From positions 3,906,001 to 3,970,000 of the forward strand of contig CM071590.1 in the NCBI GenBank assembly GCA_036429605.1: DNA of 64,000 bases. The letters run 5' to 3'. A model generated the notes under the pieces. That model was not told the DNA's origin and searched no databases. It saw nothing but the letters and a program-made list of their open reading frames with translations. Every line of letters begins with the position of its first letter. Position 1 is the stretch's first letter. This stretch comes from Cladobotryum mycophilum (taxonomy: Eukaryota > Ascomycota > Sordariomycetes > Hypocreales > Hypocreaceae). The translations under genes were made by a program, and so were the position numbers. This document shows positions 34,991 to 45,539 of this stretch, one piece after another.

Positions 34991-36184
34991 TCAAGTCGGA
35001 CTCAAAGTTTCACCAAAGATATCAGACAGTTCAGATCGCAGGAGTTCGGTGACGCCTTGCGCCTCCTGACTTCTTCCCGACTGTTTGAGGTGGTTGATAG
35101 TGTCGTGGCCTAGGAAAGCGATCCATGGAATGACTCCCATTCCTTTTAGTTTGGTAAGGTCTAATTTCTCTGGGCCTAGAGCATGTGCCAGCTTGCGCAG
35201 CTTTTCCCTGTCGCTGAAAAATCGAAGGGCAGGAATATGGTTCGGATGAGTAGGGTGATATAGATGGAGGTGTGCCCTTTCCACAACGAATGGTCGTGGC
35301 AGGCGGTCGGCCGTTGCCATGTGAGCATCAAACAACTTCTCAGATGGCGCGGCTCTGCTGTAGGACTCAACCGTTGAGAGCCACGAAACAGACCTCCATG
35401 GTTGTACTAATAATTTAGGGAGCATCGGACTCTGTTGGAAGAGCTGCTCGGCTTCGAGTATTGTTTGAATAGCGGCATCCAGGTTTCCATACTGGGCTTG
35501 ACTCTTGATGCGGACAAGTTGTGATAACAAGAAAGAGGCACGCCGGACTCGCTGCTCCTCGTTGACGACACTGGTGGGATCATTCATCGCTCGAACAATC
35601 CACTCCCAAGCTACCCCTTCCATATTCTCGGCAACTAGGAATGGCGCAAGTGCACGGACAAAGGCCTGATTGTCGAGGAACTTTAGGTCGCTTTCCTCTC
35701 CTGACGACCGAAGCCATCGTACCATACGAAGTGCGATATCTAAGGAGCCCGTGGGAGTGTACGCGTCGTTTGGTGATATTTGCTGATGCTTCGCCACCAA
35801 GCACCCCGTAGCAGCCTTCAGAGTCATCATTCCCTTTGAAACGGCATGATCAAAGACGTCCATGGGGTCTCGTTTCGGCAAGGATAACGCGGATGTCAAA
35901 GGCAAGGCCGGTTCTTTGTTGTAGCTGAACAAGGGGTTGGATAAAATAGATTTCAGATGCACGTTCGCTGCGGAGTGACGAATGCGATGGTCGGCATCTC
36001 CGACCTTTGTCGTGGGCATAGCAGCATTTTCCGTAGAATGTCCATATTCGCGATCCAACTGGTTTCGAAATGACGTCTTGAGGCCGTCGAGGAGCTTCTG
36101 CGACTGTTGCTTCGATAGAGAGAGGGGCTCGTGATAGCCCGCGAAGAGCTTCCGTAGTGAATTGACCGACTTGGTGGAGAACAT
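34991..36184 (-). CDS. Uncharacterised 397-residue protein, possibly mitochondrial
   Basis: I do not recognise the family. A single uninterrupted frame of 397 residues starts with ATG at 36184. The first 17 residues contain Lys and Arg but no acidic residue (MFSTKSVNSLRKLFAGY), compatible with a mitochondrial targeting peptide; this is inference. Residues 20-50 are Gln/Lys-rich (SKQQSQKLLDGLKTSF). The middle (about residues 100-300) is alpha-helical in character with repeated helix-pair-like spacing (DVFDHAVSKGMM, LDIALRMVRWL, LDAAIQTILEAEQLF), which may be a TPR/PPR-like solenoid without a clean motif. The balanced composition and length argue for a real gene. Its start lies 1.6 kb from that of Def1 in a divergent arrangement. 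Confidence 0.8.
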   Translation of the reverse strand: MFSTKSVNSLRKLFAGYHEPLSLSKQQSQKLLDGLKTSFRNQLDREYGHSTENAAMPTTKVGDADHRIRHSAANVHLKSILSNPLFSYNKEPALPLTSALSLPKRDPMDVFDHAVSKGMMTLKAATGCLVAKHQQISPNDAYTPTGSLDIALRMVRWLRSSGEESDLKFLDNQAFVRALAPFLVAENMEGVAWEWIVRAMNDPTSVVNEEQRVRRASFLLSQLVRIKSQAQYGNLDAAIQTILEAEQLFQQSPMLPKLLVQPWRSVSWLSTVESYSRAAPSEKLFDAHMATADRLPRPFVVERAHLHLYHPTHPNHIPALRFFSDREKLRKLAHALGPEKLDLTKLKGMGVIPWIAFLGHDTINHLKQSGRSQEAQGVTELLRSELSDIFGETLSPT

Positions 36185-37817
36185 CGTGAGCGATTAGTGT
36201 GCTGGCCAGTCGGTGATCGATATAGGTAATAGCGCTGCCCGAGGCAGGCCAGTGATACGAAGCGCTCTCAACTGTGAGCGGCCCGCCCGTCTGGCGGATA
36301 GTTTGTTCTTTGTTTGACTCGAGGCTGGACAGATGAAGCAAACGGACGTCAGCCTCAGGGTGGGTTGGGTGGTGTGGTGTGTGGTTCAATGCGTTGCGTC
36401 AGACAGATGGAGTCATGTGATAGGTGGGCTGGGAGTCAGGCCAAAGCAGCCCTGGAGCCCCTCGTCCACGAATCTGTTGAACCCATGAACCCCAGGAGCT
36501 CGTTCCTCCTGGCCTTAGTGTGGGGCTACTCAAGTCGCTAACCTCAGTTCGGGGCACATGGCGTGGGTAAAAGTATAGAGACTTGCCACATTGAGAAATA
36601 TACACATAAAAGTGTATCAATGTGGCCTTATTGCATGTACTGATACAATATCGGTAGTCTTGCGATTTGGGTGCCCATGAATCGAGACTGATTGAGATGC
36701 AGGTGGAGGGTTTACCTCATGGGGCCTAAATTAATCGGGCTCAGCAGTGGTGAAGGGGTGAAGGGGACGAGGGTTTTGGGAAAATGAAAGCAAGAAGACG
36801 AGCTCGTATGCTGCCAATTGCGAGAGGCTAAGAGAAATGCATAGATTAAATGTCAATGTCAGTCATTTGTACATGTAGTTTAAGCTCAACATCTGGCTTG
36901 CGTCATTGTTCTCGGCGACAATGGCGTGTAACAATTGCCCAACTGGCTTTCGGCTCACCGTATGAGATGCACTGTACGAACCACTAGGCTGTGCGCGGGT
37001 TGAACTACAAGGTATCTTGGTCCCCTGCTGAATCGCAATTTCGGGTACTTTTTAAATGCGTGGGGAGACACCTAACCCTCAAGTACCCTGCTAACTGGAC
37101 CTCCCTTGATCAGATCTACAATTGCACAGTATGGAAGCCCAACCCCAATCTAAAAACTGCGAACCTATAACCTGGTACGGTACTAAGGAAATACCTGGAC
37201 TTGCCATGCCATGCCCAATTACCAGGAAACGCACCGCACCGGCAGTGCTAAGCTTTCTAGCCCTACTTGGAGGAGGAGGAGGAAGAGGAGGGGGGACCTC
37301 GCCCTGTTGTTGCAGGGCCTGGCAGGCTGAATTGCCACTGTGTTACAGTGCTTTTGTGAAGCTTGGAGGGCTATGAGGGCCTCAGCGACAGCCTACTTTG
37401 CCCCCAAAGGTGCCCCAAAAGGCCCCAAAGAGTGCCCCCCGGACGCGGTCAAGGGGGGGGCGTCACCGGCCGCTAACAACCAAAAAAACCTTCGTGACCT
37501 GAGCCTTTCGTCTGTTTCCGGGGAAAACCTCGTGCCTCCCTTTGCCCTCCACCTTTTTGACCTCCCTTTAGCCCCAAGCACACACATCCTCCCCCCATCT
37601 CCCATTGTCGCATCCATCCTCATCTTCCACGTTCTTCTACCGAACACGCAACGGTTTTGTTCTTTAGTTGTTTTCCTTTTCTCTTCTCTTCTCTCTCCCC
37701 ATCTTTCTGCCTTGAGTTGCATTTTTGCAGAGGCCAACCGACGGGCCACTGCACATCGCCACCTACCTCTTTTTCCTCTTCTTCTCTCTCCTACCTCCAT
37801 ATCTCAAATCAGCACCC
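36185..37817. other. Divergent promoter region, 397-residue gene / Def1
   Basis: About 1.6 kb. The last 300 bases before the Def1 start are strongly CT-rich on the plus strand (37650-37800), typical of the leader of a highly expressed fungal gene. Short runs of GGA (37270-37293) and several C/G homopolymers are present. No other gene recognised. Confidence 0.6.
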
Positions 37818-40800
37818 ATGTCTGAGGTCATCTCACGGCCATCCGCCTCGCGCGGCAGAGGCTCTGGTCGAGGTGGCAGAGGTGGTTTCGCCGGTCGAGG
37901 AGGCCGCAGAACTAATGGCGACAAGATCGATCACAGGTCTGCTGCTGATGACAGCCTGGGCGCCTTTGAAGATGAGGGGGAGTTTGCTGAGCTCAGGAAG
38001 CAATACGGCGACAAGACATCCGTCATTCGCGAAATGTTCCCCGACTGGTCTGAGGTCGATGTTCTCTATGTCCTCCAGGAAACGAACGGCGATCAGGCTG
38101 AGGCTGTGACGCGAATTGCTGAAGGTATGTCTTAAAGACCCAATCACTTGCCCAGACATACAAACTCCACATGTAGCAACATCAAGCTTGGTGACAGCCT
38201 GGCTTCATCATGTTTTTCTTACTCTAAAGGCGGTCCGAAATGCTAACCAATTCCCCAGGCACTGTTTCGCAGTGGGATGAGGTCTCAAAGCCAAAGAAGA
38301 CTACTCGCACCAAGGGCAAGGACACACCCGCACCTACGAACGCTGAGACAACCACTCCTCGAACCACTCGAGGCGGCCGCAACGCATCCGAAGGAGGTCG
38401 TGGTCGAGGACGAGCCTCAGAGAGGGGAGGAGGTCGCGGTGGACGGGGCAGATCATCCAACCCCGCCGCTAATGGCACTCGAGGCAAAGAAAATCAGCCG
38501 CTATCCGTCCCCACTGAAGAGTCCTCTGCCTACAATGAAGACCAGGTCAATGAAAATGGCGCCGAGGAAAAGCCTGCTGCTACTGAGAAGGCTGCTGCTC
38601 CCGTTGAACCACCCAAGCCGGCCGCCCCCCCGTCAAGACCTGGGCCAGCATGCTCCGACAATCGACCGCTCCCAGGCCTGCCCCCGTTCCTCCCAAGGAA
38701 GCTCCCGCACCTGAGCCTGTCGAACCTACCGAGACGAAGCCTGAACCCGAGCCTGAACCTACCCCAACTGAAACTGAGCCCGAACCCGAACCCGAGCTTG
38801 TCGAGCCTGAACCAGAGGTAGAGGCAGAGCCAGAGGTTACTCCTGTCGTTGAACAAGCCGTACTAGATGTGCCACCTCCTGCCACCGAACCCGTTGCCGA
38901 GCTACCACCGCCCCAAGACGAACTCACCAAGACGAACCTAGAGCAGGTTGTTGACGACTCCAAACCGCCCACGACAGATACTGCTGCAAGCACAGCTGCT
39001 GACTCTTGGGACCCTCGACAGAGCCCAGTTCCTGCTCCCGTCACACCCCTCTCCGCTTCTCAACAGCATGCTCAACGAGCTGCTACCAGTGGATTTGCCG
39101 CCACCGCACTCAAGGCAACGACGGAACGATCTACCCGTGCTCCAAGCCACCAGCGACGAATCCTCGATCAGGAAGAGGCTGTTCGCATGCCAGGCAACCG
39201 AGAGGTTGACCGGGCTGCTGTGCAATTTGGTGCCTTTAATCTTAGTGAGACTGATGACGATATTGACGGTGAACGTGAAGAGCCAGAGACCCGGGCTCAG
39301 CCACCTGCCGATTCCCCTGTTACGCACCCTCGAACCTCTCTCCCCCGGCTTCGCAGCCTGTTGCGGTGCCGGAGACACTCCCTCAGAAATCTATAACTAC
39401 CGCTCCTCCTCCTGGAATTACCCCAGTCGGTACGTTTGCCATGCCTTTCTTGAAACTATTGCACTCGCTCAGACCTAACTCTACTTGTAGTCCCATCCGC
39501 TGCAACAGCTCAAGCATCTACTCCTTCTCAACGTAAGTTTTTTATACTCTGGCCAGAAAATTAACCTATGCTGATGCGTTTTAGCCGCCCAACCTGCCGT
39601 CCCTAATACCCAACAGTTTGGTCGTTTCGGCCAAGCACCTCAGGATGCCCAAGCAGCTCAGCCAAAGCCTCTGGATCCCTTCTACCAACAGAGCACTCCT
39701 GCATCTCAACCTCTCGACAATTTTGCCGCTCAAACAACTCAACCTCAAGCCCAACAACCCGGCGCGGCAACATTCAGCTCCGCACCAACCGACTACTCCA
39801 CTTACTACACTGCAAATCAGCAAGACCGAAACCCCTACAACTTTTATGGCCAGCATTTTGGACAACAAGGCGCTCATGGCCAACCAGAGCCATCTCAGCA
39901 GCGTCCTTTTGGTGCCTACAATGCCTCTCAGACCGATAATCTGAGCCAATACCCGCAGAGCGCTGCCGGCCACACCCAGCCACGATTCGGTGCTAACAGC
40001 GAGAATCAAAACAGCGGCCATTCTACTCCTAACCCAGCCACTCAAGCACAACAGCAGGCTCAGCAACAACAACCTCAGCAACAGCAGCAGCAGGGCACAC
40101 CGGGATCTCAGCCGCAGACCCACGGACAGCAGTATCCCGGATACAGCCACCCTTACTATAGTAACCCTTACTACCATCAATATTACTCTGGATATGGCCA
40201 AGGAGGATTTGGTCCATATGCCAAGGGCGGCATGTACGGACAGCCATACGGCGTTACGCCAAATGCACCATATGAGCATGCCTCATCTCCCGGTACCTTT
40301 GGTCCTTCATCTCTCCACAGAGACAGCCCCTTGGGCTCGGGCCTCGGTGAATATGGCCGCGCCGCATCAGCGCAGGCCACCACTCAACCCGGTTTGGGGG
40401 CAAGCAGCTTCGGAAGCACCCATGATAGCTTCACACGAGGAGCATCTTCGTTCCAGTCTCAGGGCCAGGGTTTTACCAACCAAACACAGCCTAGTGCTGG
40501 AGCATCAACCGACGAGCTGAAGCCGTTTGGTGATGCTAAGTCCGCATCCGGTCCCTCGCCCTCACTTGGAGGAGCACGACCAGGCTCGGCTACGAACACG
40601 GTTCCCGGTGGACAAAGTGGTAGCCTGCCTCCCCCGCAAACATCTCAGATGGGCGGTGCTTACGGTGCTGGTTACCCCAACCATCTGCAGGGCCACGGCC
40701 TTCACGGCAGCGGGTACGGCATGGGTGCTGCTGCTGGTAGCCAACACAGCACGCCGTACGGCTCTTATAACCAGGCTGGCTTCGGTAGCGGCGGTTACTA

Positions 40801-40873
40801 CGGAGCGGGCCAACAGCAGCAACAAGGCCAGCAGCAGCAACAGCGGGGTGGCTGGGGCGGAAACTACCATTAG
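37818..40873 (+). CDS. def1: RNA polymerase II degradation factor Def1 (two frameshifts in this sequence)
   Basis: Def1 promotes ubiquitylation and proteasomal removal of stalled RNA polymerase II; its CUE domain recruits the elongin-cullin ligase. Exons: 37818-38124, 38259-39429, 39491-39532 and 39585-40873. The N-terminus is RGG-rich; a CUE-like domain (about residues 55-102, with REMFPDW and a D-V-L-Y-V-L-Q-E helix) ends at the first intron. A second RGG block, a Pro/Glu-rich region, a TWASMLR segment and a very Gln/Gly/Tyr-rich C-terminus follow. The frame must shift twice inside exon 2: at the C7 run 38625-38631 and at the C5 run 39342-39346. One extra C at each would restore a single frame of about 936 residues that runs into the downstream exons. 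I read these as missing-base errors rather than a dead gene, because sequence on both sides remains strongly protein-like. Gene callers may split this into two or three genes. Confidence 0.9.
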
Positions 40874-41953
40874 TGGGGTAGGAGCCGTGAAGGGAAAGGG
40901 CGCGGCAGTAACGTCCAAAGGGACAGGATCGTGCAGATGGTATCATGATGAATCTTTTATACTTTGTGTCACTAAACCCCTGGTGAGGTTGATTTCGAGG
41001 CACGGGAGGAGGGAACATAATCAGCACCAAGTGTGTCTGCCCTTTTGCAAGAGGGAGGCGTGGAGATGGCAAAGGGCTTGCTCATCACCACTCGCCAATG
41101 CGAATGTGTACGATTGTTTTCTTAGTTTTCTTTTTCGAGAATCACCTAGATGAAGCAGGGTGGGCGGCATTGGCAAAATGGAAAGGATACGAGGCTGCGG
41201 ATTGACGGCATTCTTATTTCTCCCCTTTCTATTCTTTCTTGATGAGATGAGATGAGATGATTGTTTTGCCCGTCTTTATGTTTTCGTGTTGAGATGGACC
41301 CTCCTCAAGGGGCGAGTCAAAAACAAAGAAGAAAAAAATAGTGGATTTCGGTGTGATTTGATGTGCGATCTCATTCGCTTTGGGGGAGCTCTTGTTCCGT
41401 CATTTCCTTTACTATTGACTGGATGACGGTGGGTTAGGTAGGGAAAAGCCAGGGCTAAGGGGCAAATGGGGGGAGTCTGGTGACTTGCGATGTTTACGTC
41501 AAGGTTATGAAAAGAAGCAAATAGCATATGAAGGTCAAAGGGTTAATGGTGGATATGATGGACGGGGGGTGGGGGCAGTGAGCAGCGGGCGGCGTGTAAA
41601 AGCAATGCAAATGAATTGATGAGGATACAGTACTATTCCATAAAGGGCCTCCCTTGCTTTCTTGGCTTCTTCGTATAATTTGGCTTGACTAGTATCTTCT
41701 ATATGACTGTGGCTTGCATATGTGTCTACAGCTTGGGTCTGTGCAAAGAGGAATCCATTGATATTTTATGTGAAATGATGGGACGGAAATTCAACTGGTG
41801 GTGTGTGTTGTTAAGCTAAGCGCAGTGGCGTACTCCATATTGGGCGGTTCAGCTCACCAGGTGTTGGCTAAGCGTCGATCCTTATGGCGACGATGCAACG
41901 GCAGTTGGGCAAAGCGCCGGAATTGAATAGCCAATGATGAGTTATGAGAGCAT

Positions 41954-42004
41954 GAGGGAGAGGGAGAGAGGGAGGGAGAGAGAGAGGGAGAGAGAGGGAG
42001 GGAG
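41954..42004 (+). repeat. GA/GGGA microsatellite
   Basis: Alternating GAGG and GAGA units over about 50 bases, intergenic. Confidence 0.85.
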
Positions 42005-42206
42005 AATCTCAAAGTATAATGACTACAAGTGAAAGGTTTCTTGCGGTCAGAGTGTATGTATATCTCTTATATATAGAAGCTACCTACTACACTACCTAGG
42101 TACTGTAGGTGTTTCTCTCAACAATACCCTTGTTTGCCGGGCCACGTACCGAACCAATAGAACCGGAAGCATTGATTCAACCGTTTTGTAACCGGAAATG
42201 TCTTTT

Positions 42207-42227
42207 CTTTCTTTCTTTCTTTCTTTC
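42207..42227 (+). repeat. (TTTC)n microsatellite
   Basis: Five TTTC units, intergenic, upstream of the MFS transporter gene. Confidence 0.85.
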
Positions 42228-42920
42228 ACAATGATGCTAGTGGTCATATTGGAGTAGTATCGCATCTTACTACAACGTAAAAAGGTCTCGGAGGAACTAA
42301 GAGGAGGCAAGAGTTAGCGGCTCTTAGCAGCCGCATTGTGTGTGTAGTTAACGGCTGCCAGCGATGAATGCCGTCTGTGTATACCCCCTATCTGGCTAGC
42401 GTTGCCGTCCAAGCTTAGCCAGAAATGGAGTCAAGAATCTACTTGTAGGGAAAAAGTAAAGAGAAACCGAAAATTAATGAATGAGATTTCATCTGAGATT
42501 CCACAGGAGCGGAGGGATGTTCTTTCCGTAGTTGGATTGGGTTGTCCCGGCAGTCGGTCCGTTGGTTGCTTCCCAAAATGATAGATGATGATACTTTTTT
42601 TCTTTCCTTCCTTCTTTCTTTCCTTCTCGTCTGTTGTGTGCTTTACATATATCGACTGGGTGATTCTTCATCAAATCATCAGCTTCCATCTTCATCACAC
42701 GACATTCTTTGCAAATCATTGGATATCATTTTTTCCTTTTCTTTTTGGAGGGGTAATTCGTTGATGTAACACATTCTGCTGCCGTTGCCACTGCCACTGC
42801 CACCGTTACCCACGAGTATTTAACTGCGGGGAAGAGAGTCCACCCACCCGACAGTTCGGATCCCTTGTGGAGCAGTACGAAACTGAGGATAAGAGGAGAC
42901 ACAACCATTGAGTCGGTTCC

Positions 42921-44917
42921 ATGGCGACACAAGACGAAAGGGCATCGGCCGTGGTCGACCAGAGCGATGGCATCATTATCCCCGAAAAGAAAACAGAACT
43001 GGGCGTCATACCCATTACAAGACAAGCGACGAGCCCAGAGAGCCCCTCTGATGCATCGACAGTTCGAGGAGACGGAGATAATGATGTCCCCAAGCACAGC
43101 TCAGAAGGCAGCACTTTGCCCTTTTCCAAAGCACGATGCATCGCCCTCGTGGCCACAGCAACAGGTGCCGCCTTTCTTAATGTCAGTGATTTCTCCTTTA
43201 AAAACCAACATCCGATTTCCATCAACTAACCAAGATTACCATTAGACACTGGCCCTTCAAAGCGTCGTCATCATCCTTCCTACCATTGGAAACGATCTAT
43301 CCATCCCCTCCAGCCGGCAGCAATGGATTGTCTCCTCTTATTCTCTGACGTTTGGATGCTTCTTGCTCTTCTGGGGCCGCATCGCTGATTTATACGATAA
43401 ACGCTTGATCTTCATTCTTGGTTCTATATGGGTCACTGCTGTTACAGCGGCCCAGCCCTTTTTGCCAAACGAAATCTCCTTCAACGTGTTCCGGGGCCTT
43501 CATGGATTGGTGGGTTTTCTCCCTTTCACAAACACCGCTCGCTTGCACGCTGAACTGACACAACCAACCACAGGGAGCGGCTGCCAATGTGCCAACCGCC
43601 ATTGGTATCCTGGGCGTAACCTTTCCACCAGGCAAAGCCAAAACCTATGCCTTTAGTGCCTACGGTAAGTCTACATTTATGCCATGAAAAACAATCGAGA
43701 CTTTTGTATATATAAAGACCTTGCCGCTAACCCCTGATTCAGCGTTTGGCGCTCCATTTGGTAGCATGGTTGGCAGTATTCTTTCTGGCCTTGTCGCCCA
43801 ATATGCCAGCTGGAAATGGGTCTTTGGTGTTTTGGCAATCTTGGCCGGCATTATTTCTGTCGCTGGTTGCCTGGTAATCCCTCCTGCTCCGACTGCTACT
43901 CCCGCTGCCACGGGTAGAGCTCGTTCAGCGTCCATCGACTGGATCGGCGCCGCTTTGGTCACTATTGGTCTCCTCGTCCTCATGTTCGCTCTTACAGAAG
44001 GAAACGTTGTTGGCTGGAATGTACCTTGGATTCCTGTTCTAATCGTTGTTTCCATCCTCATTCTCATTGCGTTTGTCATGTGGCAATGGTACTTGGAGCG
44101 CAGATTGAAGGTAGCAGAGATGGGCCAGGCCCAGGGAAACCCATCTACGTTGCCCGTACCGCCACTGATGAAAATATCCATCTTCCGAAACCTTCGCATC
44201 AGCGCCGTCATGGTTGTCATGACTCTTTTCTTCGCCTCCTTCAACAATTTTCTTGTTTTCTCTACGTTTTATTACCAGGATTTCCAAGGCCTGGATCCCT
44301 TACAGACCATGTTGCGCTTCCTGCCCACGGGTGTCGGCGGTGCAATTGTTGTCGTCATTGTCGCTTTCGCCCTTCCCCGTATTCCAACAGTCTTTATTCT
44401 CCTCTGCGGAAACCTTGCGGTCTGCATTTCTTGCTTACTCTTCGCCGTACCCATTTCACCGCACACATCCTACTTTGCGTTTGGTCTCATCGCCATGTTC
44501 TTCTCTGTCGTTGGTGCGGACACTACGACACCTAGCCTTATGCTATACACATCCAGAGCTCTCCCTCCGCAAGACCAGGCTGTCGGCGGCGCCCTTATTA
44601 ATGCTATGGGCCAGTTCGGTCGAGCCATTGGTCTTGCCATCAGTACTGCCATTCAAACTGCCGTCATGGCAGATGCTCGTCATGTTCCCATCAAGGATGT
44701 TGGAGGTATACGTGCTTGGGATCTAGCATCTCTCAAGGGCCTCAGAATGGCCTTTTGGTCAAGCTTTGCGTTTGGGGCAGCTTCATTGCTTCTTGTGCTC
44801 GTCGCGTTCCGAAGCATGGAAATTGTTGGCAAGGCTGATCCTCCTACTCCACCCTCACCAACATTTGAGCAGGAAGAGAGGATGATGATTAATGACGAGA
44901 AGGAGAGAAAGTTGTAG
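42921..44917 (+). CDS. MFS transporter, DHA2-type (14 TM)
   Basis: Predicted plasma- or vacuolar-membrane proton-coupled transporter. Exons 42921-43181, 43246-43509, 43574-43664 and 43743-44917 encode 596 residues; all phases agree. A hydrophilic N-terminus (about 75 residues) precedes the first helix (IALVATATGAAFLN). The second helix region leads to the MFS loop signature (FLLFWGRIADLYDKR, with the G-x-x-x-D-x-x-x-K/R pattern), followed by the QQWIVSSYSLTFGC segment of the DHA2 group and SWKWVFGV. The total hydrophobic content fits about 14 helices. The sequence style resembles the Atr1/Amf1-like branch (boron or aminotriazole resistance, low-affinity ammonium), but substrate cannot be assigned. 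The C-terminus is acidic and cytosolic. No biosynthetic cluster surrounds it, so a housekeeping or stress-efflux role is more likely than toxin export. Convergent with the P4-ATPase gene. Confidence 0.92.
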
Positions 44918-45539
44918 TCGTGCATAGATGTTGGACGTGGTCATTTGTGAAAGGCATTTACGGGTTGCATATAGGAAGCAACAGGCGTTGCTATTTTTGG
45001 GTTATCAACCTGGACATTCGAAAATTTGGATACATGGCTTGGATATGCAATCGTTTTCATCTATATTTGTCGACTTTCATAGTTGTAATGTCATAGATTA
45101 TATACCCTCGAGGAGGGAAAATAAATACTGGAATGCCGAACATGGTAGATACATTCGTGCCCCCTATCCCTCTTGCATCTTCAACACGTTCCAAAAAAAG
45201 AAGGAAAAAAGAAGAAATCCAATTCTTTATCGATAGTTTGTTTATTGCCTATATAATACTTTTCAATGGACGTTGATTCGCTATTTTCTTCCTCTTCTTC
45301 TTCTCCTGCGTGACCACTCTCATGCATACTATACGGTTAACAAATCCCATCTAAGGGTATATAAAACGCCTTTGCCGCTTTTCTTCTCCATGTATAAATA
45401 AGCTGGGTATCTGTCGTTCAAATATGCCGAAGCAGCAACCAAAAAAAGGAATGGTATGATATATATCAAAAAAAGAAAAAGAAAACCCATGTAACCAAAC
45501 GCCAAATCCAGCACCGCAAAGGGGCATCATTCAACTTAT
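44918..45539. other. Intergenic between convergent genes
   Basis: About 620 bases between the stop of the MFS gene (+) and the stop of the P4-ATPase gene (-). AT-rich 3' flanks; nothing else recognised. Confidence 0.6.

Larger units (their letters stand above)
40874..42920. other. Intergenic, Def1 to MFS transporter
   Basis: About 2 kb with the Def1 3' flank and the transporter promoter. It contains a GA-rich microsatellite (41954-42004) and a TTTC repeat (42207-42227). No gene or RNA recognised. Confidence 0.6.

Noticed and set aside
38948..39478. Separate gene overlapping Def1
   Set aside because: Third-frame shadow; Def1 itself continues across this region once the homopolymer break is allowed.
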